A DNA stretch of 64,000 bases. Source: Neonectria sp. B-13 (lineage: Eukaryota; Ascomycota; Sordariomycetes; Hypocreales; Nectriaceae). The notes beneath the pieces are model-generated. The model made no database searches. It saw only the letters and a program-made list of their open reading frames with translations, and was not told the DNA's origin. The DNA lies in contig NOKP01000002.1 of the NCBI GenBank assembly GCA_002682825.1, positions 3,599,378-3,663,377 on the forward strand. The letters are read 5' to 3'. The position numbers were made by a program, and so were the translations under genes. Of the stretch, positions 1 to 12,493 are shown piece after piece. Positions within the stretch are counted from its first letter, which is position 1, and each line of letters starts with the position of its first letter.

Positions 1-2174
1 CCAACAAACACCCGCAGAGCAGTTGCATCCATCTGACATCCATGGCATCCATCATCCAGGGCATCAATTTCTCCTTGCTTGCTTCGCCCACTGAAACAAC
101 TCCATCTGCGTCTGCGTTCCCACAGAGGAGGACCGCGAATCCTTAAGATACCTACCTACCTAACAGATACACTGGTGACTGCGAGATAAGGTGATACAAT
201 AAAATCATATCACTAGGCTCGTACTCCGATCTCGTTTGCATCGGAAGAGCGCCGCTCCATGGCCATCTACGGTATTCTCGTTCTACCTTCCAATCTCCCC
301 CCCCCTACGACATGGCACCGCATGGGCGTGGGCATGGACACGGGAGACACAAGACTCGCCCTAACCTAGCAGAGACAACTCGACGACCTGAACGCACCGC
401 GAGACACTCTGGCCTCTGACATCTTGACATGTCCAGCCCCGAGCGTCGCGTCAATCAATCAAGGGTACGTACCGGTCCCTTACATACTTAGGTAGTAATA
501 AAGTTACTCTCCCTCCTTCAAAGTTTGAAGGGCCCAACCTAACTTATTAACCCGACGCCGTCACTTCAAGCTCGGGAAGTGTGGCTGGTCTCCGGCCACT
601 CCCACGCCTGTGCTTCGGTGCCCACGCGCCGCCCGTCCCTCGTTCCCTCGTCCAGTGCGGCATCGCCCCGGCTAGAACCCGCCAGCCATCATTCACTGGC
701 CACTCAGGTCGGCTCCAGTCCGTTTACTGGCGGGCCGTTGAGGCCACAGGGAGCCGATGGCATCCATCCACGTCACTAACGTCAGCCATGTTGGGCCATT
801 CGCGTCTCAGTCACCTCCAGAGCGTGTTTCTCTGGCATTCAAACGTTGGGTCACGCATGGAACAACGTGCCGCTCCGCATCTTAAGCCATCGGCCCTGTC
901 AAGGGAGCACCCTCTCGAAGGGCTATCTATTGTGGCCTCGGTCTCTCTGCTCAGCGATCCACGCTCCTAGAACACCGACGACACGCGTGCCGATACGGTA
1001 TACCCACCATCTGTCCAGTTCGGATGCATGTCGACCCTCCCGCTGCAGCACGCGCGACCTTCCTGCACCACCCAAGCCCACCCAAGCTTGCAGTGGTGGG
1101 CTCGTGTTGCTATCAATCCGCCAAACATGACGTCTCCTCGTACGAAGTACTCCGCGAGTCCACGCAAGAAAGAAACATAACGGCCACAGCCGACACGAGT
1201 TCGTGACGTGAAGTGCATTCCAGCTATATCGGACTTGTGCAATCATACGAGTCGATAGGTCGACGATCCATCCGTCCCCTTCGTGGTCCATATCTCGTCT
1301 CCCTGAAGCTTGGGACCCCTGTCACGGCGCTTGGCGCACTGTGCCCCGGTCCCCTAGCTACTCACTACCGCTGTTTCGTTTATTCCCCGTTCATGTGAAT
1401 GTACTATTGCGAATTTCTCTAGCCAGGGATCTATTTGCTTTGCAGTAAATACACACCACTCCTCGTCTACGACTTCAGGGGAGTCTTGTTTAAATGAGGA
1501 TAGGCCACTGCCTATATTCAACCACCTATACCAAGTCGAGGCTGTTTTAAGTGTGGGATAGCTGCAAGACCATTAGATCCGCGCTGGTTGCCTCTAGGAA
1601 GACAGATCCTGCATGCACCACGATGAATATCACAGTGCATGGAACATTCCGTGAGGGTAACCGAACATTGCCATGTTTCACCGTCAACAGGTATCTTGTC
1701 ACTAAGTCACTTCAGCTTCTTGAAAGGTATCTTAGTGGTTTTACGTCCTCGGGTCTAGGGTAGTCCTGCTTTTAGGGCGGCTGGCATGAACACACACGCC
1801 TGGACTAGGAGGCTAGATTGAGAAGATATAGACTTTGGCAGGATATAAGCACGCATTTTTGTCATGGCTGTTTGACTGCAGAAGCTCTCACTTGATTGTG
1901 GTGACCATTTAATTGTCAGTGGTATCCACGACGGTGTGTCCTTTAACTTGCAAGACTCGATCTTATACCAGTAGTGCCCATCTCTGAAAATGCATAGAAA
2001 GGGGAAATGTTCGCCTCGAATTCCTTGCCAAGTTTGTCTACCATCCGTCCTAAAAGACGCCAAGTTCCTGTTTTAATACACCAACTACCGTTTGCGCCTC
2101 CAACTACTGTACAGTATCGACCCAGATTTGATACGCTCTTACGTGGTCATCATATGATGCTACTAAGTTCAAGC
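1..2174. other. Intergenic, no gene recognised
   Basis: I see no convincing coding region here. Open frames are short (at most about 130 codons), overlap on both strands and read as unstructured composition. The right end must hold the 3' UTR of the ferrochelatase gene, which ends at 2175 on the minus strand. Short CCTA repeats occur near 150-165. Confidence 0.6.
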
Positions 2175-3543
<1,369 letters not shown>

Positions 3544-4049
3544 TGCGTGGAATTATTGAGATTCGGGGATCGTTGTATTTGCAAGTCGATGAGAGTCGAA
3601 GCGTGGGCAGGTGATGGAAGGGAGAAGGTCAATTCGAATTGGTGCGGATGCGATTGGTAGGCAGCTGAGGGGTGCAGAATTATTCCAAGCGGCGATGATG
3701 CATGCATCTCCAGAACTCCGGGATCGCCAGCGGCGCATCTTATCGGTCTTTTCGCCGACCAGGGGGCTGTTAGAAACATACCTTTAAACTCGAGTGGCAA
3801 TAGAGGTAAGACATGTATTGGCTAACAAGCGAGCCCTCCGCCAATCATGGGACATGTATTCCGTTTTCAATCAACACGTGACCTCGTGACAGGCGTCGCG
3901 ATCCCTGGCAAAGGGCTCGCGTTTGCCTAGCGCTAGGGCCGTCCTGCCTGGTTGGCGTGAGATCGTGCAGCTCTTACTATTAAACACTGAGCCGACCCAT
4001 CATGTGAACTCTCTCAACAGCCAAAACTTGAGAAGCAGAAATTCCAGCC
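3544..4049. promoter_or_regulatory. Divergent promoter, ferrochelatase / Ku70
   Basis: This 506 bp spacer must drive both genes. It contains a CCAAT box at 3841-3845 followed after exactly 12 bases by ATT (3858-3860), which fits the CSAAT-N12-RWT site described for the CCAAT-binding complex with HapX. An E-box CACGTGAC lies at 3875-3882. Binding is inferred from pattern only. Confidence 0.5.
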
Positions 4050-6091
4050 ATGGCAGACTACAATCGAGACTGGCAGCGCGATGAAGACGATGAGGCGGAG
4101 CAGGAACTCGATGAGACGGTAAGCTACACGCCCCTTGCTTTCACCTTACATCAAGCTCACTCGTCGTAGAGCTACAAGGCCCAGAAGGACGCCATCTTGC
4201 TGGCAATTGATGTGAGCAAGTCCATGCTGGAGCCGCCTCCCGCCTCGGATTCCAAGAAGGCAGACCGAGATAGCCCGGTCCAGGCTGCTTTAAAATGCGC
4301 GTATCGTCTAATGGAGCAGCGCATCATCTCCAACCCCAAGGACATGATGGGCATTCTCTTGTTCGGCACCGAGAAGTCCAAGTTCCAGGATTCCGACGAC
4401 GGCCGCAGTGGCTTGGGCTACCCCCACTGTTATCTCTTCACCGATCTTGACGTGCCAGCGGCGGATGACGTCAAGGCGCTCAAGGCTTTGGTTGAGGAAG
4501 GGGAGGACGATGATGAGGTGCTGACTCCTTCGGAGGAAGCTGTCAGCATGTCCAATGTTCTCTTTTGTGCGAACCAGATCTTTACCACCAAGTCGGCCAA
4601 TTTTGGTAGCCGTCGATTGTTCATCGTCACGGACAATGACGATCCTCACGCATCCGACAAGCAGGCGAGATCTGCTGCCGCAGTTCGTGCAAAAGACTTG
4701 TATGACCTGGGTGTCATCATAGACTTGTTTCCTATTACTCGAGGAGACGAGAAGTTTGAGCTTGGAAAATTTTATGATGTAAGACCGCAGTCCTAGGCAA
4801 CGTCGTGCTATAGTCAGCTAACAGTGTGAAGGATATCATTTACCGCGACCCGATTGGAGAAGCCAACATGTCTGAGATTCGATCGTCGAAGTCTGGGGAC
4901 GGTTTGACTTTGCTCAATTCCCTCCTCTCGAACGTAAACTCCAAGCAAACTGCAAAGCGAGCCCTATTCTCGAATCTTCCCTTTGAGATTGCACCTGGCC
5001 TTAGCATATCTGTCAAGGGATACAATGTTGTCCATCGGCAAACTCCAGCTAGAACATGCTACATCTGGTTGGATGGTGAAAAACCACAAATTGCCGCTGG
5101 TGAGACGACAAGAATTGCCGAAGACAGCGCCAGGACGGTCGAGAAGCAGGAGATCAGGAAGGCCTACAAGTTTGGCGGCGAGTATGTCTACTTTACGCCG
5201 GAGGAACAGAAATCCTTGAAAAACTTTGGCTCGCCTGTCATTCGGATCATCGGATTCAAACCTCGAAAACTGCTTCCGATGTGGGCGAGCGTAAAGAAGT
5301 CGACCTTCATTTTCCCTAGCGAAGAAGGTTATGTTGGGTCAACCCGAGTCTTTTCTGCACTATGGCAGAAGTTGATTAACGATGACAAGATTGGTATTGC
5401 TTGGTGCATTGTCCGGGCTAATGCGCAACCAATGCTCGCAGCGATCATTCCATCCAAAGAGCGTTCTGACGATGATTCTGGGACGCCCTACCTCCCCGCA
5501 GGGCTCTGGATCTATCCTTTACCATATCAGGACGACTTGAGAGAGGTCAAGGGTCCGGGTGAGGTCGCGCAGGCGTCAGATGAGCTTAAGACTCAGATGA
5601 GGACCATTGTACAGCAACTCCAGCTTCCCAAGGCCATGTACAACCCGACCAAGTACCCGAACCCGTCATTGCAATGGCACTACAAGATCTTGCAAGCTCT
5701 TGCGCTCGAGGAAGAGGTCCCCGAGAAGGTGGAGGATACAACCGAACCCAAGTTCAAAGCCATTAGCAAGAGAGCCGGTGGGTACCTAGAGGAGTGGTCC
5801 GAGACACTGGGCAACGAAGCTGGCAGTGTTGCATCGAAGAAGGCTCTCAAGCGTGAATCCGACGATGGCTTGCCGGACAGGCCAGCGAAGAGGAGCAGGG
5901 CTACATCGGAAAAGCCATCTGGATCGTCGATGACCATTGCCCAGTTGAAGGCCGCGATCGACAGCGGAGGCATCGCCAAGATGACGGTGGCTCAGCTCAA
6001 GGATCTGCTAGGTGCCAAAGGTCTCAGCACGAGCGGCAAGAAAATGGACCTCATTGAGAGGGTGGAGGAGTGGGTGGAAGAGAACTCGTAA
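4050..6091 (+). CDS. ku70: Ku70, DNA end-binding subunit of the Ku heterodimer
   Basis: With Ku80, binds DNA double-strand ends and starts non-homologous end joining; also acts at telomeres. In Neurospora the orthologue is mus-51. Three exons (4050-4118, 4170-4778, 4832-6091) give 645 residues, the usual length of fungal Ku70. The acidic N-terminus is followed by the Ku vWA domain, starting at about residue 30 with LLAIDVSKS (Asp37, Ser39, Ser41 of the DxSxS pattern). The central beta-barrel contains the RTCYIW and [12 protein letters not shown] segments; the C-terminus has a basic KR-rich linker and a SAP domain (about 605-640, [16 protein letters not shown]). The second acceptor is AAG at 4829-4831; the CAG at 4822-4824 would shift the frame. 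Start chosen because it precedes the only good donor and gives the family's acidic N-terminus. Confidence 0.96.
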
Positions 6092-6772
6092 GAGTTGGCT
6101 CATGTACTTGTGCAACTGTAAGAGTGATACGGGACAGGGCAGGGTGGATTACCTAGGCAGGCGTTCTTGGGAGGCTAGTTTTGCAGGAGGCACAGCTAAT
6201 GTTGAACTAGGTGCGTTTTGATTTTGTTTATCACTGTAGGAATGACCTATTGAATGTATGAAATTACTTCTCGGAGGTAGTTTAACTGGTGCTTGGGTCC
6301 CATCGACTGGCTGGATCGGATTCAGTGTTGTCAATCCCCTTTACGAAGCGGATCAATGAGGACCATTGAAATGTTTGGGCCATGAGAATCACACACAATT
6401 TAACAATTACTTATCACGATGCTTGAAAGGCAGGATATGCTGTCTTCAACTCTTTTTCTTAACAATATGGACGTCTGCCGTGTTGATGATTTACAACAAC
6501 TGGCGCCGGGCACGAAGCGGGCGCTTGGCGTTGACGCACACCCCTCAAAGCGCGACCCGCTGCTAACAACACCCCTGCGTTCTCAACCTCCATTATCCCA
6601 CTTGCACTCGCGCTCGCGCGGCCAGTTTCGTGAGCAGCCCGCGCCCACTTCCTCCGCCGAGTCGCTCGCCAGCCCATCACCACAGCAGGAGCCAGGCTCA
6701 GCAAGGTATCTGTCCAGGCTGCTTCGTTTGGCCCAATGCCGTACGGGCCATGCGCGACCCCGAAGCCACGCT
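6092..6772. other. Intergenic / 5' leader
   Basis: Holds the Ku70 3' UTR and the promoter and leader of the next gene. The frame of the downstream gene stays open back to an ATG at 6419, so a longer N-terminus is formally possible, but the extra segment is low-complexity and I treat it as 5' UTR. Confidence 0.5.
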
Positions 6773-9700
6773 ATGGCCGACTTCCTCGCGAGCTTCAACT
6801 TGGGTGCGCAAACCGCCGCCCCGTCCAACAACCTGCCATGCGACTCCGTCGACCACCTCCAGCTGCATCTGCGCAGCACCCTCGACGCCAAGACTTCTCC
6901 GAACCGAGCCGAACATGTATCCATCATGATGGAGCTGAGGGCCACCGTGCGCTTCACCATCCCCCTGCTGTCCGAGCCCCAGAACGGCGACCTCAGCAAC
7001 ATCGATCCATCGCTGGGAGGAGGGACCGAGGCGGCTGAGTCTGTAGATCAGCCCAGAGAGCAGCCCTCGCGGGTAGTGACAGCCAACGAGGCGTTGGTGA
7101 ACCAGCCGCAGGACGACCCAACTCTCCAAACATCCGTCGCAAAGCACATCATCGCCGCCCTCGGCTCAATAGATGGTAGTACTTGGACCGTCCGGGAGGT
7201 GGCACGGGGGCCGCAAGGCTGGAAGTTCACTTATCTGTGCAAAGACTCGTTCCAGCAATGGGGCCGCCAGAACGCAACACATTCGGCCAAGGTGGTTGTT
7301 GGTGACCATATCCAGCAGCACGACCCGATCCTCCGCAGTAAGTTTGCCACACGCAATTACGACGATGCAAATGTTGATTAAAGATCCAGATCGGCCGGCT
7401 TTCGATTGCGGAGGTACCATCGTTATCGACTTCAACCGCAATAGCAGAGCCATCTCGGTGAAATACGACCACACGCCCCAACACAAGACAGTTGCCGACC
7501 TCTTTGAATACTTCAAGCCCTCTCCGCGTCAGCTTGGTCCTGGAGCCCAGAGACAGCAGGACCAGCTGCGGCAAAAGATACCAAAAGCCAAAAGACCAGA
7601 TAGGAGGGCGCAGGATGAAAATGGGAACCCGCGCAAAAGGAAGAAGAATAATGACGGCGCAAGCCAGCCCTCTGCGACGGCTTCTGCAGCGGCAGCAGAA
7701 GGTCATATGCCACCTCCGGACTACCCTGCGCCAGTGCCAGGGGGCAGACATCCACAACCGAACGCTTCATACCCCCAGGGCTCACAGTCGCAAGGGGGAG
7801 ATTCTGGGCAAAACCCGCAAGCCTTCAGCGACTATCCGGAAGCATTGGTGGCAGGAGAGCTAGCAAATCAAACGCAAGCTCGAGAGTCGGGCTCCCAACC
7901 TCCTTCTGGAGCGAACTTCCCGGTCAAAATATCCCCGACCGAGGCAGCGCGTCGTCGAGAGGCAGCGCTATCCATGCTCACCAAAGCCGGCGTGCCGCCA
8001 GAGACCCTTTCAACCGACCAGTTCAGCATATTCTCCAACCAATCGCCAGAACTTCAGAAGGAGTCGTTGGCTATGCTTGCCAAATACGGCGCGGAGAGGC
8101 TTCGAATTGTTCATCCCACTAACAAAGGAGGCTCGATTTCTGCCCCGGCAAACACTTCGCCTGGTCAAAGCAGTCAGGCTACCCCGTCTGGGCCCATGAC
8201 CACCAAGGAACTGGTTCCCCAACCAGGCGGCTCTGGTGATGCAGATTCTGGAAATGGACACGCAACAAACGCCGAAGTGGACGGAGCGATCACTCATACT
8301 ACAGGGAGATCAAGGCGGAAGCCAGGCAAATCACGCAACGCCTGCTTAACATGCAAGGGGCAAAAAGTCAAGGTAATATCTCCGTCATGTGCTCTCTAAA
8401 TTCGCATGAAGCTGACTAGTAGCAGTGTCCTAGGCAAAGGCCCTCTTGTAGCGAATGTGCGGCCCGCGGTCTTGTTTGTGAATACGCGCCTCAGAAGCCA
8501 AGAAAGAAAAAGAAGAATGCCAGCGAAGCTATCATAGACGAACCAGAAGAGGACGGTGAAAGTGACTTTGGACAAGATGAGACACGGGAAGATGCTGAGG
8601 GAGACGAGACTAATCTAGAGGACGCCGGCGAGCAGGCACCCCCTGACGATTATTCGACTTATTCTCAGTTGCCGCCAGCCGTGCCCCCTCCACCGCAGGA
8701 CCTCCATGCCTCGCATACCGACTACTTTCAATCAGGCCCTAGCTTAACTTTGCCCCAGGACGAAGCTTCTTCAATGGGTCATCACCATGTCACAACGGAT
8801 TCTGGGCACACGTACAACCCGATGATGGCAGAACCTGCCCATCACATTGAGCATCAGCCAGTGCCTGCCGAGGGAAATGCTGTTTCTCCTACCCAAAGAC
8901 GATGGGGTCTGAGTAATTCTGCCTCTCACTCTCAGCGCAGTCTTCCTTCCGAATCACTTCGCCCCGGTGTACAAGACATCCCCTCCATGACCAGCCAGCC
9001 CTCGTCAGATTGGAATACGGGTGCGAGAAATGGCAGACCAGCAACAACAATGGCCTCTGTATCGCCGCAGATATCGCATCCCGGGACGACGAACCAGAGG
9101 TCTGAGAGCGTGAACCATCACCAACCACTGGATTCTGTTCAAACCCGTAATGGAACACAGGCAGCCTCGGCGTTGGCACACGCTGCAATACAGCAACATA
9201 ATCAATCATCGACCGCTGCTGCTGCCATACTGGCTCAGGCCAGAGTGTCCCCTTTCCAACCAGCCAATGCTCCCCGGGCTCAGTCAAGACAGAGTCAGCG
9301 AGCCCAGTCACGAACACCAGTGGCCGATAAACCGATGGCGAAGGGCTACCAGCCACCTCCCTATCAGGATCAACAAGCTAAACCCACCGCCTCTGCTCAT
9401 CGTACCTCGGACCAAACGGGTGGCACTTCAAAACACAGCGACCATGGACGCCACGGAAACAGCAACACGACGACGAGCAACCAACCGAGTCAGAGGCTTT
9501 CTTATGAGCCGTACTCGCAGCCGCAAGGGACATCGTCATTGTCGCAGCTGGTTGATCCCCCCAGCCGAATCGCTAAGATCGCGATGTCGATGTCCTCGCA
9601 GGCACCTTCAACGATGGCCACGTCTTATCAGACCCCGTCCTCAAACCAGTGGTCAAGTTCAAAGAACAGGACCGAGCTGCCGTACAGCTCTACTACAAAC

Positions 9701-10000
9701 ACATACAATTCACAAAATACATATTCGCAACCCTCCGGCTCGACGAAGGTTGCCTCTGCTTCGCAGCAGAACCACAACGCGCGGGAGAGTGCCCAGCCAA
9801 CGCGCTCCGAGAATGGCTCGTTCAGCCAACAACAGCAAGGTTACTCGTTATATCCGCCGCCACCTCAGCACCAGCAGGGCCATACGAATAACCAGCAGCC
9901 GAGCTGGTACAGCTTCAACAATTCTGGCAACACCAACTCGTTCTCGGCTGCCAACCAGGCTCCGGGGTATAGCTGGAAGCCCCCAGACGAAACCTGGTGA
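6773..10000 (+). CDS. Large protein with a mid-located, atypical Zn2Cys6 cluster
   Basis: Putative nuclear regulator of unknown target. Three exons (6773-7337, 7384-8372, 8426-10000) give 1042 residues. A globular N-terminal part has a conserved-looking block at about 138-210 (WTVREVARGPQGWKFTY, later FDCGGTIVIDF and YDHTPQH). A Lys/Arg cluster follows (PRKRKKN). Next comes a zinc cluster with Cys509, 512, 519, 526, 529 and 536 (C-x2-C-x6-C-x6-C-x2-C-x6-C). It lacks the usual Arg after the second Cys (CKGQKVKC) and has CP rather than CD at the third Cys. The phase-0 second intron splits the cluster just before Cys519. An acidic stretch and a Gln/Ser/Asn-rich tail of ~400 residues follow; no fungal-specific TF (middle homology) domain was seen. 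The start at MADFLASFNLG is the best initiator; an in-frame ATG at 6419 would add 118 residues. Specific function unknown. Confidence 0.85.
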
Positions 10001-10444
10001 GGAGTTTGAGGGTAGAAAGACGCCGGAACGAAGGGACGGGACGCCTTATTTTGAGCGAATAGGCCGGAAAGGGCTTTTATTTATTGGTGGAAGGCGTCGG
10101 ATGGGTCATTTGCTTGGTGGGATTTCTGAGCTGGGATGTCGATAAAGCTCTTTACATGGAATTGCGTTGCTTGTAGTCAGAGATACCGTCCCTAGTCACG
10201 TTTATTTTGAGCGAGAAGGCATGGGTGCTGAGCATTCATCTATTCATTGAGGACAAGGAAAATTCCACGTTCAAGTAATCATTATCATCCATGATGTGCA
10301 TGGAGCTTTGCTCATTCTATCAATCTGACACTCCGTCTATATATGGGTATACTATTATTAAACCCCAATCGTTACCAACATAGGGATATCCAACTTTCTT
10401 TCCGTCATCTCATCGTTGCCATAACTTTGTGCAGGGTCGACCTT
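10001..10444. other. Intergenic between convergent genes
   Basis: Shared 3' flank of the zinc-cluster gene and the MFS gene. I see no reading frame or other feature; only 3' UTR and terminator sequence would be expected. Confidence 0.6.
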
Positions 10445-12493
10445 TTACTCCGCCGGCTCCTCGGAGACAGCAAACTTGCTCATGGCTCGCAGCTTAGCAC
10501 CATAGAAGTAGAGCAGCCAGATGCCGATGATGCCAATGACACTCAGGCCACCGAGGAGACTGGTGCCCTTGGCGACACCGAGGTTGCCGAAGAGCGGGTG
10601 CGCGAAGAGGACACTGCCACAGGCGAGAGCGCTGCGGAAGAAGTCGTTGGCGGCGAACAGACTGGCGGCGTACATGGGGTAGCTGAGCGGGATGTAGATG
10701 AAGATACACTGCATGACGACGAAGACAGTGGCGCCGTAGATGGTGATGCCGATGGTAGGGACGATCCAGTGAATGGACTCGCGCGCGGTCCAGGCGAAGA
10801 TGAAGAGGCCAATGGTCGGGCCGATGGAGGCTAGCAGGGCCGGGAGAAGACGCGACTCCTGGACGGGCCAGCCATACTTGGCGATGCGGCGGTCGACGAC
10901 GTAGTACATGTAGCCACCGTACGAGGCGATGCCGATGACGCAAGAGACGAGGATGCAGAGGAAGACGAGGCCGATCTGGCCGAGGTTCATGCCGTAGTAG
11001 ACGGGGTAGACCAGGGGGAAGACCTCGAAGACTGCGGAGGGGGAGAAGAGGTCAGTACTCGGTGCAAGTAAGTACAAGGGCGTGGGACATGTCAACTTAC
11101 AGGAGTAGTAGATGCCGTAGATGATGGCGGTGTAGATCTGGACGAACAGGACGGCGGGGTCCTTGATGGTGATCTCCATGGGCTTGATGAGGGCGTCGAT
11201 GGCAATGGCCGACACCTTCATGTTGCGCTGGTCGATCTCGCTCTGCGACATGAAACGCTCCGTGCCCGTCAGCTTGCGGAGGCGCTTGGCGCGGCGGAGC
11301 AGGATGTTGGGGCCGCTCGTCTCGGGGAGGAGCAGGAACATGGCGATGAGGATCGGGGCCGACGCCCAGATGCTGATGTAGAGCGACCAGCGCCAGCCCT
11401 TGACGGGGACGGCGAAGCCGCTGAGGAGAGGGCCGAGGGCGGCTGGAGGAGGTTAGTTAGTTGGGTGTTTTGGAGAAGAGAGAGAGAGAGAGATATATAT
11501 ATATATATATATATATACGAAAGAAGGGGATGGAGACTTACGTCCACAGTAGGCCGCAGACACCCAGGCCATCATGGCGTACGGAAGAGCCATCAGGCTG
11601 TACATGTCACCGAGGGACGCGCCGCCAGAGGCCAGACACGGCGAGCCGAAGAAGCCCTGGAAGAAGCGCAGGACCATCAGGCCGGCGTAGTCGTCGACGA
11701 GGGCGGTGGGGATGGAAACGATGACAAACAGAAACATGGTGACGATGTAGACGGGATTCCGGCCGATGATGGGGATCTCGCTCAGCGGCGAGAAGATCAG
11801 CGGGCCGATGCCGTAGCCGAGCACGTAGATGGACAGCCCCAGCGTGGCCTTGAGCTGGCTGACGCCGAATTGGCGCATCACGCCCTCGGTCGACGACGTG
11901 TAGATGGCCGACGTCGTGTACACGACGAAGGTGTACAGGCAGATCAGCAGCGCCACGCTGCCGCGCTTGCGGTTGGTCCAGTTCTGCGGGTTCTGCTTGT
12001 CGTCGCTGTAGTACCAGTCCACCAGGATCGCGCCGTCCTTGGTGCGCTTGGGCACGATCGGGATCGACTTGATCTTCTCCAGCTGGTGCTGCTCCTCGAC
12101 GGCGAGCCGGTCGATGGTGAAGGCGTGGGTCTCCTGCGCGGAGCGCGTGCGGTGGAGGTGAATGGGCGAGCCGGTCTCTTCCTTCTCGGCGTGCTTCTCC
12201 CCGTGTTTGCTGCCGCCCTCCTCCTCCTCCTTGGACTTGGGCTTGATCTCCGTCTCGGCGTCGCCGTTGGTGACGGACGACGCGGAGGAGCCCACGACGG
12301 TGTTGTTGTCGGTCGTGTTGATCTGGCCGTCCTCGTCGATGACGGCGTCCGGGTTGTTGAGCAGGATCACCCAGGGCTCCGGGAGCTCGAAGCCGTCCTC
12401 CTCCTCGGGATACTTGAAGTAGCGGTTGCCCGTGAGGAGGCGGACCAGCTGGCCCAGGGGGGCCTCGCGGATGATTTCCGCCATTGATGTCAT
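10445..12493 (-). CDS. MFS transporter, DHA1 (drug:H+ antiporter) family
   Basis: Predicted plasma-membrane drug/proton antiporter of the 12-TM DHA1 type. Substrate cannot be told from sequence; relatives include fluconazole, caffeine and polyamine exporters. Three exons (to 11542, 11442-11101, 11031-10445) give 626 residues from the ATG at 12493 or 623 from 12484. A long hydrophilic N-terminus (~180 residues, Glu/Lys-rich) precedes TM1 (SVALLICLYTFVVYTTSAIY). The DHA1 signature LGYGIGPLIFSPLSE and the segment PALGPLLSGF are present. SFFEVFPLVY is formed across intron 2, confirming that splice. TM segments continue to VIGIIGIWLLYFYGAKLR near the C-terminus. Intron 1 (11443-11541) carries a TC/TA microsatellite. 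Neighbour genes do not suggest a biosynthetic cluster. Confidence 0.93.
11475..11517. repeat. (GA)n(TA)n microsatellite inside an MFS intron
   Basis: A run of GA dinucleotides passes directly into about 13 TA dinucleotides. It lies wholly inside intron 1 of the minus-strand MFS gene, where it reads as (TA)n(TC)n upstream of the acceptor, so length change would not alter the protein but could affect splicing. Confidence 0.95.

Noticed and set aside
11465..12487. 340-codon plus-strand open frame
   Set aside because: Antisense to the MFS N-terminal region and its intron microsatellite; composition His/Arg/Asp-rich without domains.
10445..12493. Biosynthetic gene cluster around the MFS transporter and zinc-cluster protein
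   Set aside because: No backbone enzyme (PKS, NRPS, terpene synthase) or tailoring genes nearby; the FAS here is the primary-metabolism type with normal domain order.
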